Positions 31,561 through 42,865 of a stretch of DNA of 50,430 nt are shown here, in pieces. The stretch comes from Penium margaritaceum (Eukaryota; Streptophyta; Zygnematophyceae; Desmidiales; Peniaceae), in assembly GCA_023375785.1 (NCBI GenBank), contig SZWC01000092.1, forward strand, positions 266,191 to 316,620. Direction: 5' to 3'. Within the stretch, counting starts at the first letter, position 1; each line of letters begins with the position of its first letter. Below the pieces are notes generated by a model. That model was not told the DNA's origin and made no database searches. It saw only the letters and a program-made list of their open reading frames with translations. The position numbers and the translations under genes were made by a program.

Positions 31561-32690
31561 TGGAGCGTTAGCGGGCGGCTAGCGCGGTGCTGCTCGGATA
31601 ACTGCTGCTGCTGGTGGTGCTACATCTCCCTCCTCTGCTTCTGCTAATGAGGCTATTGTTTCTGTGTATCGGACATGGAAGAGTAGAGTGATTCTCCCAC
31701 TGTCACAATAGAGGAAGGATCGAGAGAGACAAGGTCTGGAGGATTTCTGCTCCTACTGTCTCGTCTACTGCTAGTTCTGCTACCTCTTCACAGACAATAT
31801 TGGTACCGATGACATTGCTCTCGTTGAAGATGACATCCCTGAAGATGATGACGTGGCCTCTATCCCTCTCGTAGATGCGATAGGCCTTGCTTGCCACGTC
31901 GTAGCCAATCATCAACATCTGCTCACTCTTTGCATCCCATTTCTGTCGCTTCTCCTTGGGCATGTGCATGTGCACCAGGCTGCCAAATGCTCGGAGATGA
32001 CCCACGCTCAGTTTCTTGCCAAAGATTGCCTTGTACAACGTCATTTGCTCCAGCATCTTAGTTCGACTATGGTTCTTGATGTACATTGCAGTGCTCACGG
32101 CTTCAGCCCAAAAGTCGTAGGTCAGCCGAGCCGGGTGCAGCATGGAGCGCGCCGACTCCACAATAGTAGGGTTGGCGCGTTCTGCTACCCCGTTCTGCTG
32201 CGGCGAATACGGCGCGGTACGCTGCGCCTTGATGCCAGCTGCTGCGAGGTAGTCCTGGAACTCCTTGCTTAGGTATTCTCCACCGCGATCGCTGCGCAGC
32301 GCCTTGATCTTCTTGCCAGTCTGGTTCTCCACCATGGCCTTGAACTCCTTCAACCTGTCAAAGCACTCGTCCTTGGAGGAAAGGAAGTATTCAGTAGTGT
32401 AACGGCTGAAATCATCAATGAAGGTGAGAAAATACCTAGAGCCTCCAAAGCTCTGGGTCTGCATCGGTCCGCACAAGTCCGTGTGGACCAGCTCCAACAC
32501 CCCTTTTGCATGCTCCCTTGCTCAAGAGAACGCCTCGCGGTGCTACTTCCCCTCCAAACAGCCAATGCATAACTGCTGCTCAAAGTTAGAGATGGTAGGT
32601 AGGTCACGCACCATCTGCTTTGCTTGAAGCTGCTGCAAGGCGCGCATACCGATGTGGCCGTAGCGTGCATGCCAGATCTCGCCATCTGTC
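31561..32690 (-). pseudogene. A4 integrase
   Basis: One frame of 265 codons (31703-32500). It starts LELVHTDLCGPMQTQSFGG (first core aspartate), then FIDDFSRYTTEYFLSSKD, LRSDRGGEYLSKEFQDY (second), PQQNGVAERANPTIVESA (third acidic residue), and the C-terminal DVASKAYRIYERD. The DDE triad is intact. The N-terminal part (32543-32690) keeps IWHARYGHIGMRALQQL and CIGCLEGK, so both zinc histidines and cysteines are present. A stop separates the N-terminal part from the core. This is the best integrase among the minus-strand copies. Confidence 0.87.
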
Positions 32691-34346
32691 GCCTGCACCA
32701 CTACTGCAAGACTCTGCTCACGCGGGATCTTGGTCGCCCCCAGCAGGCGGTACATGTCGCCCTCCTTCACCGACTTGGCCAACTCCTCTCCTGTTTCCTT
32801 GTNNNNNNNNNNNNNNNNNNNNNNNNNNNNNNNNNNNNNNNNNNNNNNNNNNNNNNNNNNNNNNNNNNNNNNNNNNNNNNNNNNNNNNNNNNNNNNNNNN
32901 NNNNNNNNNNNNNNNNNNNNNNNNNNNNNNNNNNNNNNNNNNNNNNNNNNNNNNNNNNNNNNNNNNNNNNNNNNNNNNNNNNNNNNNNNNNNNNNNNNNN
33001 NNNNNNNNNNNNNNNNNNNNNNNNNNNNNNNNNNNNNNNNNNNNNNNNNNNNNNNNNNNNNNNNNNNNNNNNNNNNNNNNNNNNNNNNNNNNNNNNNNNN
33101 NNNNNNNNNNNNNNNNNNNNNNNNNNNNNNNNNNNNNNNNNNNNNNNNNNNNNNNNNNNNNNNNNNNNNNNNNNNNNNNNNNNNNNNNNNNNNNNNNNNN
33201 NNNACTCCCACTTCAATGCCACGCGGGGTCTCCAACCACATCTCCACAATCCCAATCCCCTCAGCATACACCACCCGATCATCACCCAAAGCAATTGGAC
33301 GGGGGGGAATGGAGAGCAGCTGCGTGAACCACTCCTTGTGGTGCGTCAGACTCTTGGTACACCCCGAGTCCTTGTACCATGCCAGATCCGCCTTTTCCTT
33401 CTGCGACATGTCAGACTTCGCCATGAAGAGGCGGTCGCGCACCTCCTTGGCAACGTTCATGTTGCCAAAATGGCGCACGCCAGTCTGGTTCTACTGCTGC
33501 TGCTGCTGCTGGCGTTGTTGTGACTGGTGCTGCTATTGCTGTGGAGATTGCTGCTTTTGCTGCTACTGCTGCTGCTGCTCCTTCTGGTCCCTCTTGAACT
33601 TGAAGCACTCTTTCTTGTAGTGCCCCTCTTTCTGGCAATAGTGGCACTTGCCCTTCTTCTTACCTCTCTGCTGCCTGGACTGCTGCTGCTGCTGGTTGCG
33701 TGAGCCCATGGCCATGAAAGCTGCTTCACTGCTGCTGCTGCCGCCATTGCGCTTTGTTGCATTGCGACGCAGTTCCACCTGCACCAAGTGCGTGCAGATG
33801 AAGTCGAGGTCGAGAGTCGACTGGCACTCCAACATCTCTCGCACCGTGTCGTAGCTGGTTGGGAGTCCCCTCAGCAAGAGGAGAATGAAGCGCGTCTCTT
33901 CCACAGGATTGCCCGCCGCTCTCAACTGTTTCGCCAGCTCCTTTGCCCTGTCCAGATACGCCTCCATCCCTTCACCACCCTGCATTTTTAGCGCCATCAT
34001 CTTTTCCTCCAAAAGCATCAGGAATGCAGGATCCTTGCTCTCATACTTCTTGCACAATGTGTCCCACCCCTCCTTTGCAGTAGCCTTGTCACTCACCTAC
34101 TGAAGATGCGGGTTGGAGATGGTGTTGACAAGCAACCTGTAGGCCTGCTTATCCTTCTTCCACTCCTCATACGCTGCTGGTACAACTGCAGAAGAACCTG
34201 CATCAGCTGCACCCTTTTGCGGCGTCTTCCCTGTCACCACCTGCGCTGCGGTGATGCCTTTTGCTTGTGGAACTGGAGCCGGCTCGTCGCCACTCACCAC
34301 CTCCCACAAGCCCCTCTCCTCCAAAAGGAGGCGGGTACGGATCTTC
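32691..34346 (-). pseudogene. A4 protease and gag (with gap)
   Basis: The minus-strand frame around 33478-32543 covers the start of the protease (YKDSGCTKSLTHHKEWF, active site DSG) and its body, with a 401-N gap in between. Gag (33563-34096) reads KEGWDTLCKKYESKDPAFLM, LKMQGGEGMEAYLDRAKELA, then the CCHC knuckle CHYCQKEGHYKKEC and a glutamine run. The N-terminal gag continues at 35353 after the solo LTR. At least two frameshifts are seen. Confidence 0.83.
32803..33203. other. Assembly gap (401 N)
   Basis: Run of N in the A4 protease region. In A7 the matching interval, between the GIEVGV codons and the NKDTGEE codons, is about 113 bp. The gap length therefore does not match the homologous copy. 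Confidence 0.97.
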
Positions 34347-35352
34347 TGTTGGAAAGGGAGCCATCCGGCTCAATTTCAGGTCCACAGGAGCAAGTTCCAG
34401 GAAAGTACCAGATGCTTGCTCCGATCGCCAATCCGACTTCACCATTGGAAAGATCATGTGGCAAAATGTCTACGGTCCAAGTTTGAGGCCGATCCAACGG
34501 TCGGATTGGGAGATATGAATATTCAAAGTTTCGGGGGTCATGGACCGTCGATGTCTGGGTGGGCATGGGTGATGGCTCCATGCCTTAGCCTGAGAAAAGA
34601 AAAAGGCAAGAGGTCCAGGGTCAAGACCTGATGGGAGAAATATCCAAAAAGGTCCTTGGTCTTAGGATTGCCTTGTCAGAGTGTGCTGACTAGGATAAAG
34701 ATACCTCTCCTTACTTTTTAGGTGAGGTGAGATCCTTGTGTGCTAGCTATGGACACATGGCGATTCTCCATGGGTTTGTGGGTTATGTGACCACTAGGAG
34801 TGTGCCATGAGAGCATTCTCTAGCTCTCTAGGTCGTGTGTGAGTGGTCAGCCTGATTGCTAGGCTGATTTCCTCCCTTGTGTGAGATTATGGANCCTGAT
34901 GGGAGAAATATCCAAAAAGGTCCTTGGTCTTAGGATTGCCTTGTCAGAGTGTGCTGACTAGGATAAAGGTACCTCTCCTTACTTTTTAGGTGAGGTGAGA
35001 TCCTTGTGTGCTAGCTATGGACACATGGCGATTCTCCATGGGTTTGTGGGTTATGTGACCACTAGGAGTGTGCCATGAGAGCATTCTCTAGCTCTCTAGG
35101 TCGTGTGTGAGTGGTCAGCCTGATTGCTAGGCTGATTTCCTCCCTTGTGTGAGATTATGGATTCTAGTGTGTGAGCCTTAGCCTCCATGGCTAAGTGGTG
35201 TGGCTTGTGAGAGGGCTGACTCGCCCAAGCTCTAGCTCTATATGTACTCCATCATTTTGAGTGATTGAACAACCATTCTTCAGCACAAGTGATGCCCTTC
35301 CAATCACACATGCTCGCTGCTCCAAGGCTCCCTCTCTCCTCCATTTCCAACA
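34347..35352 (+). mobile_element. Solo family A LTR in A4 gag, with an apparent assembly duplication
   Basis: Plus-oriented family A LTR from tgttggaaaggg to tttccaaca. The flanks tcttc (34342-34346 and 35353-35357) form a perfect 5-bp target duplication. Its length is 1006 bp because a 267-bp segment is present twice, at 34627-34893 and 34895-35161, separated by a single N. The two copies differ at one base that I could see. Removing one copy gives the usual length of about 739 bp. Confidence 0.87.
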
Positions 35353-36078
35353 TCTTCCAAAACGTGAAGTTGGCGCGTCCCTCCAGCCTCTCCAAAGGCT
35401 GGGCTGCTGTTACAAAGCCTGCTGCTGCCATTTTGAACCTTGATGATGCTCAGCGCTGCCCTTGGATGGCGGCGCTACCCCTGCTTCTGCTGCTGCTTCT
35501 GCCAGAAATCTGTCTGACAGAAAATGGACAGTAGATGCCAGCAGACTGGGAATTTTGAAAAACTGAGCCCACCACTGGAAAATGCAGCTCAAAACCTTTC
35601 AGATAGACCCATAAAACAGGGTCATCAACAGGGGATTTCAAAAGATATGTCCTCTTGAAAACAGGGTATGCTTCTGCTCCTACTCCAACTCAGACCAGCC
35701 AGCTTGTAAACGGCGTTTCTCTCAAACGAATCAATGGAATGCAAATATTTTTCCACCAATGGAAAGCTTAGGAAAAATACTACAATTCGCATGCGCCACA
35801 GTTTAAATTTGACAAAGAAACGAGAGAGTTATGGTCATCACAAGGCGACAGTCTTACTCGTAGATAAGAGTGTAGCCCTGGCCGACCTCGTTTTGAGCAT
35901 AACTCTCAATCCGACCGTTGGATCTTTGCGATCTTGGGCTCGTTAGAACGTTTGTTTCTTGAACTGGAAGATCCAGTGGTTGATCGTCAAATTTGGTGAA
36001 GGTTTCATCCCAACATATCACTCTCAAAGTGACGGCCTGTGCTGGCTGAAAGTGGCAGAACTTGGCTCTGATACCAAA
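35353..36078 (-). pseudogene. A4 gag N-terminus, leader and primer site
   Basis: Minus-strand reading. The first gag codons lie at about 35353-35435 (the region that encodes ERLEGRANFTFWK in A7). The leader follows to 36063. The primer site complement ggctctgatacca is at 36064-36076, reading TGGTATCAGAGCC on the minus strand. The leader also carries plus-strand frames at 35734-35946 and 35959-36240 that recur in other copies. Confidence 0.8.
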
Positions 36079-36816
36079 TGTTGGAACTGGGGGAGAGAGG
36101 GAGCCTTAGAGCAGCGAGCATGTGTGATTGGAAGGGCATCACTTGTGCTGAAGAATGGTTATTCAATCACTCAAAATGATGGAGTACATATAGAGCTAGA
36201 GCTTGGGCAAGTCAGCCCTCTCACAAGCCACACCACTTAGCCATGGAGGCTAAGGCTCACACACTAGAGTCCATAATCTCACACAAGGGAGGAAATCAGC
36301 CTAGCAATCAGGCTAACCACTCACACACGACCTAGAGAGCTAGAGAATGCTCTCATGGCACACTCCTAGTGGTCACATAACCCACAAACCCATGGAGAAT
36401 CGCCATGTATCCATGGCTAGCACACAAGGATCTCACCTCACCTAAAAAGCAAGGAGAGGTACCTTTATCCTAGTCAGCATACTCTGACAAGGCAATCCTA
36501 AGACCAAGGACCTTTTTGGATATTTCTCCCATCAGGTCTTGACCCTGGACCTCTTTCCTTTTTCTTTTCTCAGGCTAAGGCATGGAGCCATCACCCATGC
36601 CCACCCAGACATCGACGGTCCATGACCCCCGAAACTTCGAAAATTCATATCTCCCAATCCGACCGTTCGATCGGTCTCAAACTTGGACCGTGGACATTTT
36701 GCCACCTGATCTTTCCAATGATGAAGTCGGATCGACGATCAGAGCAGGCATCTGGTACTTTCCTGGATCTTGCTCCTGTGGACCTGAAACTGAGCCGGAT
36801 GGCTCCTTTCCCAACA
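36079..36816 (-). repeat. A4 5' LTR
   Basis: 738 bp, minus orientation, tgttggaactgg to tttcccaaca. The right flank is the gag linker region of A5 (ctttctgcctttctcctgcc). Confidence 0.9.
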
Positions 36817-38218
36817 CTTTCTGCCTTTCTCCTGCCTAGACTGCTGCTGCTACTGCTGCTGCTGGTTGCGTGAGCTCTTGGCCACAAAAGCTACTTCATT
36901 GCTGCCGCCGCCATTGCGCTTTGCTGCATTGCGACGCAATCCCACCTGCACCACGTATGTGCAGATGAAGTCGAGGTCGAGAGTTGGCTAGCACTCTAGC
37001 GTCTCTCGCACCATGTCGTAGCTGGTAGGGAGTCCCCTCGGCAAGAGGAGGATGAAGCGCGTCTCTTCCACAGGGTTGCTGCCAGCTCCTTTGTCCTATC
37101 CAGATACGCCTCCATCCCTTCACCACCCTGCATTTTCAGCGCCATCATCTTTTCCTCCAAAAACATGAGGAATGCAGGATCCTTGCTCTCATATTTCTTG
37201 CACAACGTGTCCCACCCCTCCTTTGCAGTAGCCTTGTCACTCATGTACTAAAGATGCGGGTTGGAGATGGTGTTGACAAGCAACCTGTAGGCCTGCCTGT
37301 CCTTCTTCTTCCACTCCTCATACACCGCTGGTACAGTTGTAGAAGAACCCGCATCAGCTGCACCCATTTACGGAGTCTTCACCGCCACCACCTCCGCTGC
37401 GGTGATGCCTTTTTCTTGTGGAACTGGAGCGAGCTCGACGCCGCTGACCACCTCCCACAAGCCCCTCTCCTCGAAAAGGAGGCGGGTATGAATTTTCCAA
37501 AACGTGAAGTTGGCGCATCCCTCCATCCTCTCCAAAGGCTAGGCTGCTGTCACAATGCCAGCTGCTGCCGGTTTGAGCCTTGGTGATGATCAGCGCTGCC
37601 CTTGGATGTTGGCGTTATCCCTGCTTCTATTGTTGCTTCTGCCGAAAATCTGTTTGACAGAAAATGGACAGTAGATGCCAAAAGACTAGGAATTTTGAAA
37701 AACGAAGCCAACCACTGGAAAATTCAACTAAAAATCTTTCTAATCGACCCATAAAACAGGGTCATCAACAGGGGATTTTAAACGATATGCCCTCTTGAAA
37801 ACAGGATATGCTTGTACTCCTAGTCCAACTCAGACCAGCCAGCTTGTTAACGGTGTTTCTCCCAAACGAAACAATGGAATACAAATATGTTTGCACCAAT
37901 AGAACGTTTAGAAAAAATAATACACTTATCATGTGCCACGTTTTAAATTTAATTAAGAAACGAGAGAGTTATGGTCATCACAAGGCGACAGTCTTACTCA
38001 TAGAGAAGAGTGTAGCCCTGGCCGGCCTCATTTTGAGCATAACTCTCAATCCGACCATTGGATCTTGGTGATTTTGAACTCGTTGGAATGCTTGTCTCTT
38101 CAACTTGAAGATCGTGTGGTCGATCGTGAAATGTAGTGAAGGTTTTATCCCAACCCGTCAGTCTCAAAGTGAGGGCTTGTGCTGGCTGAAAGTGGGATAA
38201 CTTGGCTCTGATACCAAA
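36817..38218 (-). pseudogene. A5 gag, leader and primer site
   Basis: Minus-strand reading. It starts in the glutamine-rich region after the knuckle (36817). The capsid part at 36996-37244 has GWDTLCKKYESKDPAFLMFL and MQGGEGMEAYLDRTKELA, followed by a deletion of a few codons at about 37080. The N-terminal part reaches about 37560, then the leader to 38203. The primer site complement is at 38204-38216 (ggctctgatacca). Protease, pol and the 3' LTR of A5 are absent. A4 lies at the left boundary. Confidence 0.8.
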
Positions 38219-38961
38219 TACTCGATCTGGAGGAAAGAGCATGTGTGATTGGAATGGCATCACTTGTGCTGAAGAATGGTTATTGAATCACTCAAAATGA
38301 TGGAGTACATATAGAGCTAGAGCTTGGGCAAGTCAGCCCTCTCACAAGCCACACCACTTAGCCATAGAGGCTAAGGCTCACACACTAGAGTCCACAATCG
38401 TGAGATTGTGGACTCTAGTGTGTGAGTCTTAGGGAGGAAATCAGCCTAACAATTAGGTTGACCACTCACACACGACCTACAGAGCGAGAAAATTCTTTCA
38501 TGGCATACTCCTAGTGGTCACATAACCCACAATCCCATGGAGAATCGCCATGTGTCCATGGCTAGCACACAAGGATCTCACCTCACCTAAAAAATAAGGA
38601 AAGGTACCTTTATTCTAGTCAGTCCACTCTGACAAGGCAATCCTAAGACCAAGGACATTTTTGGATATTTGTCCCATCATGTCTTGACCCTGGACCTCTT
38701 GCCTTTTTCTTTTCTCAGGCTAAGGCATGGAGCCATCCCCCATGATCACCCGGATATCAGTGGTCGATGACCCCAAAAACTTCAAAAACTCATATCTCCC
38801 AATCCGACCATTCGATCGACCTCAAACGTGGACCGCAGACATTTTGCCACCTGATCTTTCCAATGGTGAAGTTGGATTGGCGATCGGAATAGGCATCTGG
38901 TACTTTCCTAGAACTTGCTCCTGTGGACCTGAAAGTGAGCCACATGGCTCCTTTTCCAACA
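38219..38961 (-). repeat. A5 5' LTR with internal palindrome
   Basis: 743 bp, minus orientation, tactcgatctgg to ttttccaaca. The first bases are mutated from tgttgg. It contains a long inverted repeat at 38377-38426 that replaces part of the normal LTR sequence. It ends flush with the RT of A6 at 38962, so A5 was inserted in A6. Confidence 0.85.
38377..38426. repeat. Perfect 23-bp inverted repeat
   Basis: Arms 38377-38399 and 38404-38426 are exact reverse complements around the 4-base loop gtga. With one mismatch they extend about six more bases on each side. The left arm is the normal LTR sequence (ctcacacactagagtcca...), while the right arm is its inverted copy. The usual LTR sequence then resumes at ggaggaaatcag. 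Confidence 0.92.
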
Positions 38962-40344
38962 CAAGGCAAGGCTTGTCGCCAAGGGCTACTCGAAACCTTT
39001 GCTCCTGTTGCAGGAAGGCATGGACTACACAGAAACCTTTGCTCCTGTTGCAAAGTTTGCCTCTGTGCGTACGCTCCTTTCCTATGCAGCAGGAGAGGAC
39101 TTTGAGGTCCACAACATGGACATCACGACGGCGTTCCTAAACGGTCACCCCGAGGAGGAGATTTACTTGGAGTAGCCGGAGGGGTTCGTCATGGATGGCT
39201 AGGAGCACGTGGTTTGCAACCTGCAGAAGTCGCTGTACGACCTCAAGCAAGAGTCGCGTGCTTGGAACCAGAAGTTGGATGCGGAATTGTAGTGCATGGG
39301 GTTTGAGCGCAATGAGTGTGACTATAACATATATCCCTGGCAGCATGGTCATGAGGTGCTCATCATCATCGTCTATGTGGATGACATGCTCCTCCTTTTC
39401 AACAGCATGTCTGTACTGCACGAGTTCAAGGAAGCCATGCAGGAGCGCTTCCAGATGTCTGATCTCGGGAAGGCATCATACTTCCTCGGTATCCAGATCA
39501 TGCGTGACCGCAAATCACGCTCTCTCGCTGCAACAGAGCCGCTACATCAAGGATATTTTGTAACGGTTTGGCATGGCAGAGGCCAAACCCATCGGCACGC
39601 CGCTGGACATGCGGCACTACCTCGTGAGCTTCAATGTAGAAGGAAATAGAGCTGAGCGGCAGAAATACCAGAGCACCGTCGGCAGCCTCATGTACCTGAT
39701 GGTGGCAACCAGGCCGGAGCTCGCACAGGCTGTTAGGGCTGTGAGCCAGCGCATGGCAAACCTCGGACCTGAGCACCAGAAGGCAGTGAAGCGGATCTTC
39801 CGCTACCTTGCTGGAACCATCAACATCAACATCACCTAGAACGGCAACGACAACAGCATCATCGGCTACAGAGATGCAGATTGGGCTTCAAACCGAGAGG
39901 ATCGTAAGTCCATCTCTGGACGTGTGTTCCTCATGAATGATGGAGCCATCAGCTGGTGGAGCAAGCCGCAGGTGGTCGTGGCCACCTCAAAAACGAAACC
40001 TGAGTACGTCTCTCTTAGCTTTCGAGCCAAGGAAGCAGTTTGGCTTCAGCGTCTCATGGCACAGATGAGAGGGGGTACTGCAATCCCAGTTCCTGTGCGC
40101 TTCGACAACCAGAGCGCAATCGCACTCGCCAAGAATCCTGAGCACCATGCACGCACAAAGCACATTGACATCGCATATCACTTCATCACGCATATGGTGT
40201 AGGAGGGTGCTATCAAGCTAGAGTTTACTCCAACCAGCAAGCAAGTTGCTGATTTTTGCACCAAGCCAGTGACACGTGAGAAGTAGCAGTTCTGCATGAA
40301 GGCATGTGGACTCAGCCTACTCCAACTGCGACAAAGTGGGAGAT
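38962..40344 (+). pseudogene. A6 reverse transcriptase and RNase H
   Basis: Plus strand. It starts at [10 protein letters not shown], followed by a local 21-bp duplication (38992-39012 and 39032-39052). Then [59 protein letters not shown] and VYVDDMLLLFNS. A frameshift lies near 39520-39580. The palm end has RPELAQAVRAVSQRM, and RNase H (39924-40202) has KPEYVSLSFRAKEAVWLQ and KHIDIAYHFITH. Five TAG stops (39173, 39200, 39290, 40200, 40284) stand where other copies have CAG. The purine tract gtgggagat precedes the 3' LTR. Confidence 0.86.
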
Positions 40345-41058
40345 TGTTGGGAAAGGAGCCATGCGGTTCATTTTCAGGTCCATAGGAGCAAGTTCCAAGA
40401 AATTACCAGATATCTATTCTGATCGTTGATCGAACTCCAACATTGCAAAGATCAGGTGGCAAAATGTCTACAAAACAAGTTTGAGGCCGATCCAACAGTC
40501 GGATCGGGAGATGTGAATATTCAAAGTATACGGGGTCATCGACCGCCCATATCCGGGTGACCATGTGCGATGGCTCCATGCCTCAGCCTGAGAAAAGAAA
40601 AAGGCAAGAGATCCAGGGTGAAGACCTGATGGGAGAAATATCCAAAAAGGTCCTAGATGCTTGGGTTGCCTTGTCAGAGTGTGCTGACTTTTTAGGTGAG
40701 GTGAGATCCTTGTGTGCTATCCATGGACACATGGCGATTCTCCATGGGATTGTGGGTTATGTGACCACTTGGAGTATGCCATGAGAGCATTTTCTAGCTC
40801 TCTAGGTCGTCTGTGAGTGGTCAGCCTCATTACTAGGCTGATTTCCTCTCTTGTGTGAGATTATGGACTCTAGTGTGTGAGCCTTAGCCTCCATGGCTAA
40901 GTGGTATGGCTTGTGAGTGGGCTGACTTGCACAAGCTCTAGCTCTATATATACGTCATCATTTTGAGTGATTCAACAACCATTCTTTAGCACAAGTGATG
41001 CCCTTCCAGTCCCACATACTTGCTGCTTCAAGGCTCCCCCACTCCTCCATATCCAACA
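40345..41058 (+). repeat. A6 3' LTR
   Basis: 714 bp, plus orientation, tgttgggaaagg to atatccaaca. It is followed by the target repeat atttt and the continuing A3 gag. Confidence 0.9.
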
Positions 41059-41497
41059 ATTTTGAACGCCATCATCTTCTCTTCCAAAGCATGAGGAATG
41101 CAGGTTCCTTGCTCTCATACTTCTTGCACAACATGTCCTACCCCTCTTTTGCAGTAGCCTTGTCACTCACGTACTGAAGATAAGGGTTGGAGATGGTGTT
41201 GACAAGCAGCCAGTAGGCTTGCCTATCCTTCTTCTTCTTCTCCTCATATGCCGTCACTACAGTTGTCGATGAACTTGCATCTGCTGCACCTTTCTGCAGC
41301 GTCTTCCTAGCTACCACATCCGCTACGGTGATGGCTTTTGCCTGTGGAGGTGGAGCGCACTCGTCGCCGCTCACCACGTCCCCCAAGTCCCTCTCCTCCA
41401 AAGGGAGGCGGCTACGCATCTTCCAAAACATGAAGTTGGCGAATCCTTCTAGCCTCTCCAAGGGTTGGGCTGATGTTATCACACCTATTACTGCCAT
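41059..41497 (-). pseudogene. A3 gag N-terminal half
   Basis: Minus-strand reading, frame 41138-41497: ITSAQPLERLEGFANFMFWK, then MRSRLPLEERDLGDVVSGDE, then YEEKKKKDRQAYWLLVNTIS and the start of the YESKDPAF region. It is the continuation of 28912-29121, separated by A6. The first residue region matches the A7 gag start (AAQPLERLEG). Confidence 0.82.
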
Positions 41498-42129
41498 TTT
41501 GAGCTTTGGTGATGCTCAGTGCTCTTCTTGAGTGGCGGCATTATCCCTGCTTCTACTGTTGCTTCTGCCAGTAATCTGTGTGATAGAAAATGGACTATAC
41601 AGGCCAGTAGACTGGGAATCTTGAAAAGCTGACCTTAGCTCAAAACCTTTCTGATCGACTTATAAAATAGGATCATTTATAGGGTATTTTCAGAGATATA
41701 CCCTTTTCAAAACAGGGTATGCTTCTCCTCCTACTCCAGCTCACACCAGCCGGCTTGTAAACGGCGTTTCTCCCAAACGTATTGATGCAATGCAAATATT
41801 TTCACACCACTGGAAAGCTTAGGAAGAATAATTCAATTTGTACCTGCTATTTTTTAAATTTGACAAAGAAACGTGAGAGTTATTACCATCAGAAGGCAAC
41901 AAATTTAGCCAGAGGGAAAAGTGTAGTCCTGGCCGACCTCAATTTTGAGCATACCTCTCAATTCCAGTGTTGGATCTTCGTGATCATTGGCCCGTTAGAA
42001 AGCTTGTCTTCTGAAGTTGAAGATCCAGTCGTCGATCATCAAATTTTGTGAAGTTTCACTCCGACCCGTCATTGTCAAAGTGACGGCCTGTGCTGGCTGA
42101 AAGTGGCAAAACCTGGCTCTTATTCCAAG
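41498..42129 (-). mobile_element. A3 leader and decayed primer site
   Basis: Leader of about 630 bp matching that of A7. The primer site complement is ggctcttattcca (42115-42127), three changes from ggctctgatacca. No coding frame on the minus strand. A plus-strand frame (41782-42051) is antisense to the leader. Confidence 0.75.
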
Positions 42130-42865
42130 TGTTGGACTTGAAGGAGAGAGGGAGCCTTGGAGCAGCAAGCATGTGGGCCTTCAAGAGCATCACTTGTGCT
42201 CAAGAAAGGTTGTTGAATCAATGAAAATGATGGAGTGCATATGGAGCTAGAGCTTGGGCAAATCAGCCCTCTCACAAGCCTCTAGTTAGCCATGGAGGGT
42301 AAGGCTCACACACTAGAGTCCATAATCTCACACCAGGGAGGAAATCAGCCTAGCAATCAGGCTGACCACTCACACACGACCTAGAGAGCTAGGAAATGCT
42401 CTCATGGCACACTCCTAGTGGTCTCATAAGCCACAATCCCATGGAGAATTGCCATGTGTCCATGGCTAGCACGCAAGGATCTCACCTCATCTAAAAAGTA
42501 AGGAGAGGTACCTATTTTCCTAGTAAGCATACTCTGACAAGGCAACCCAAGGATCTAGGACCTTTTTTGATATTTCTCTCATCAGGTCTTTACCTTAGAC
42601 TTCTTGCCTTTTTCTTTTCTCAGGCTAAGGCATGGAGCCATCGCCAATGGTCACAGAGATATCGGCGGTCGATGACCCGAGAAACTTTGAAAATTCATAT
42701 CTTTCAATCCGATCGTTCGATCGGCCTCAAACTTGGACCTTAGACATTTTGCCACCTGATTTTTCAAATACTGAATCCGATTGATGATATGAGCAGGCAT
42801 CTGGTAGTTTCCTAGAACTTGCTCTTGTGGACCTGAAACTGACCTGGATGGCTCCTTTCCTAACA
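42130..42865 (-). repeat. A3 5' LTR (possible recombinant with A2 LTR)
   Basis: 736 bp, minus orientation, tgttggacttga to ttcctaaca. Its left side joins the A3 leader. Its right flank is aactttgcaaca, the same RT position that flanks A2 on its right (17780). This double role fits a crossover between the A3 5' LTR and the A2 5' LTR. Confidence 0.85.

Larger units (their letters stand above)
29823..36816 (-). mobile_element. A4: nearly complete minus-strand family A element
   Basis: Minus-strand element. Only the last 63 bp of the 3' LTR (29823-29885) remain, followed by RNase H, RT, integrase, protease, gag, leader, primer site (36064-36076) and 5' LTR 36079-36816. It is one of the better kept copies, with ORFs of 260 and 265 codons in RT and integrase. 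It contains a 401-bp N gap and a plus-strand solo LTR in gag. Its right flank is gag of A5. Confidence 0.85.
29122..41058 (+). mobile_element. A6: plus-strand family A element with internal rearrangement
   Basis: Plus-strand element with 5' LTR at 29122-29822 and 3' LTR at 40345-41058, inserted in A3 gag. Flanks are atttt at 29117-29121 and atttt at 41059-41063, a perfect 5-bp target duplication. The A3 gag reading continues across it. Only RT and RNase H (38962-40344) remain of the coding region. The 5' part has been replaced by minus-strand remnants A4 and A5 with a deletion at the left junction. Confidence 0.85.
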
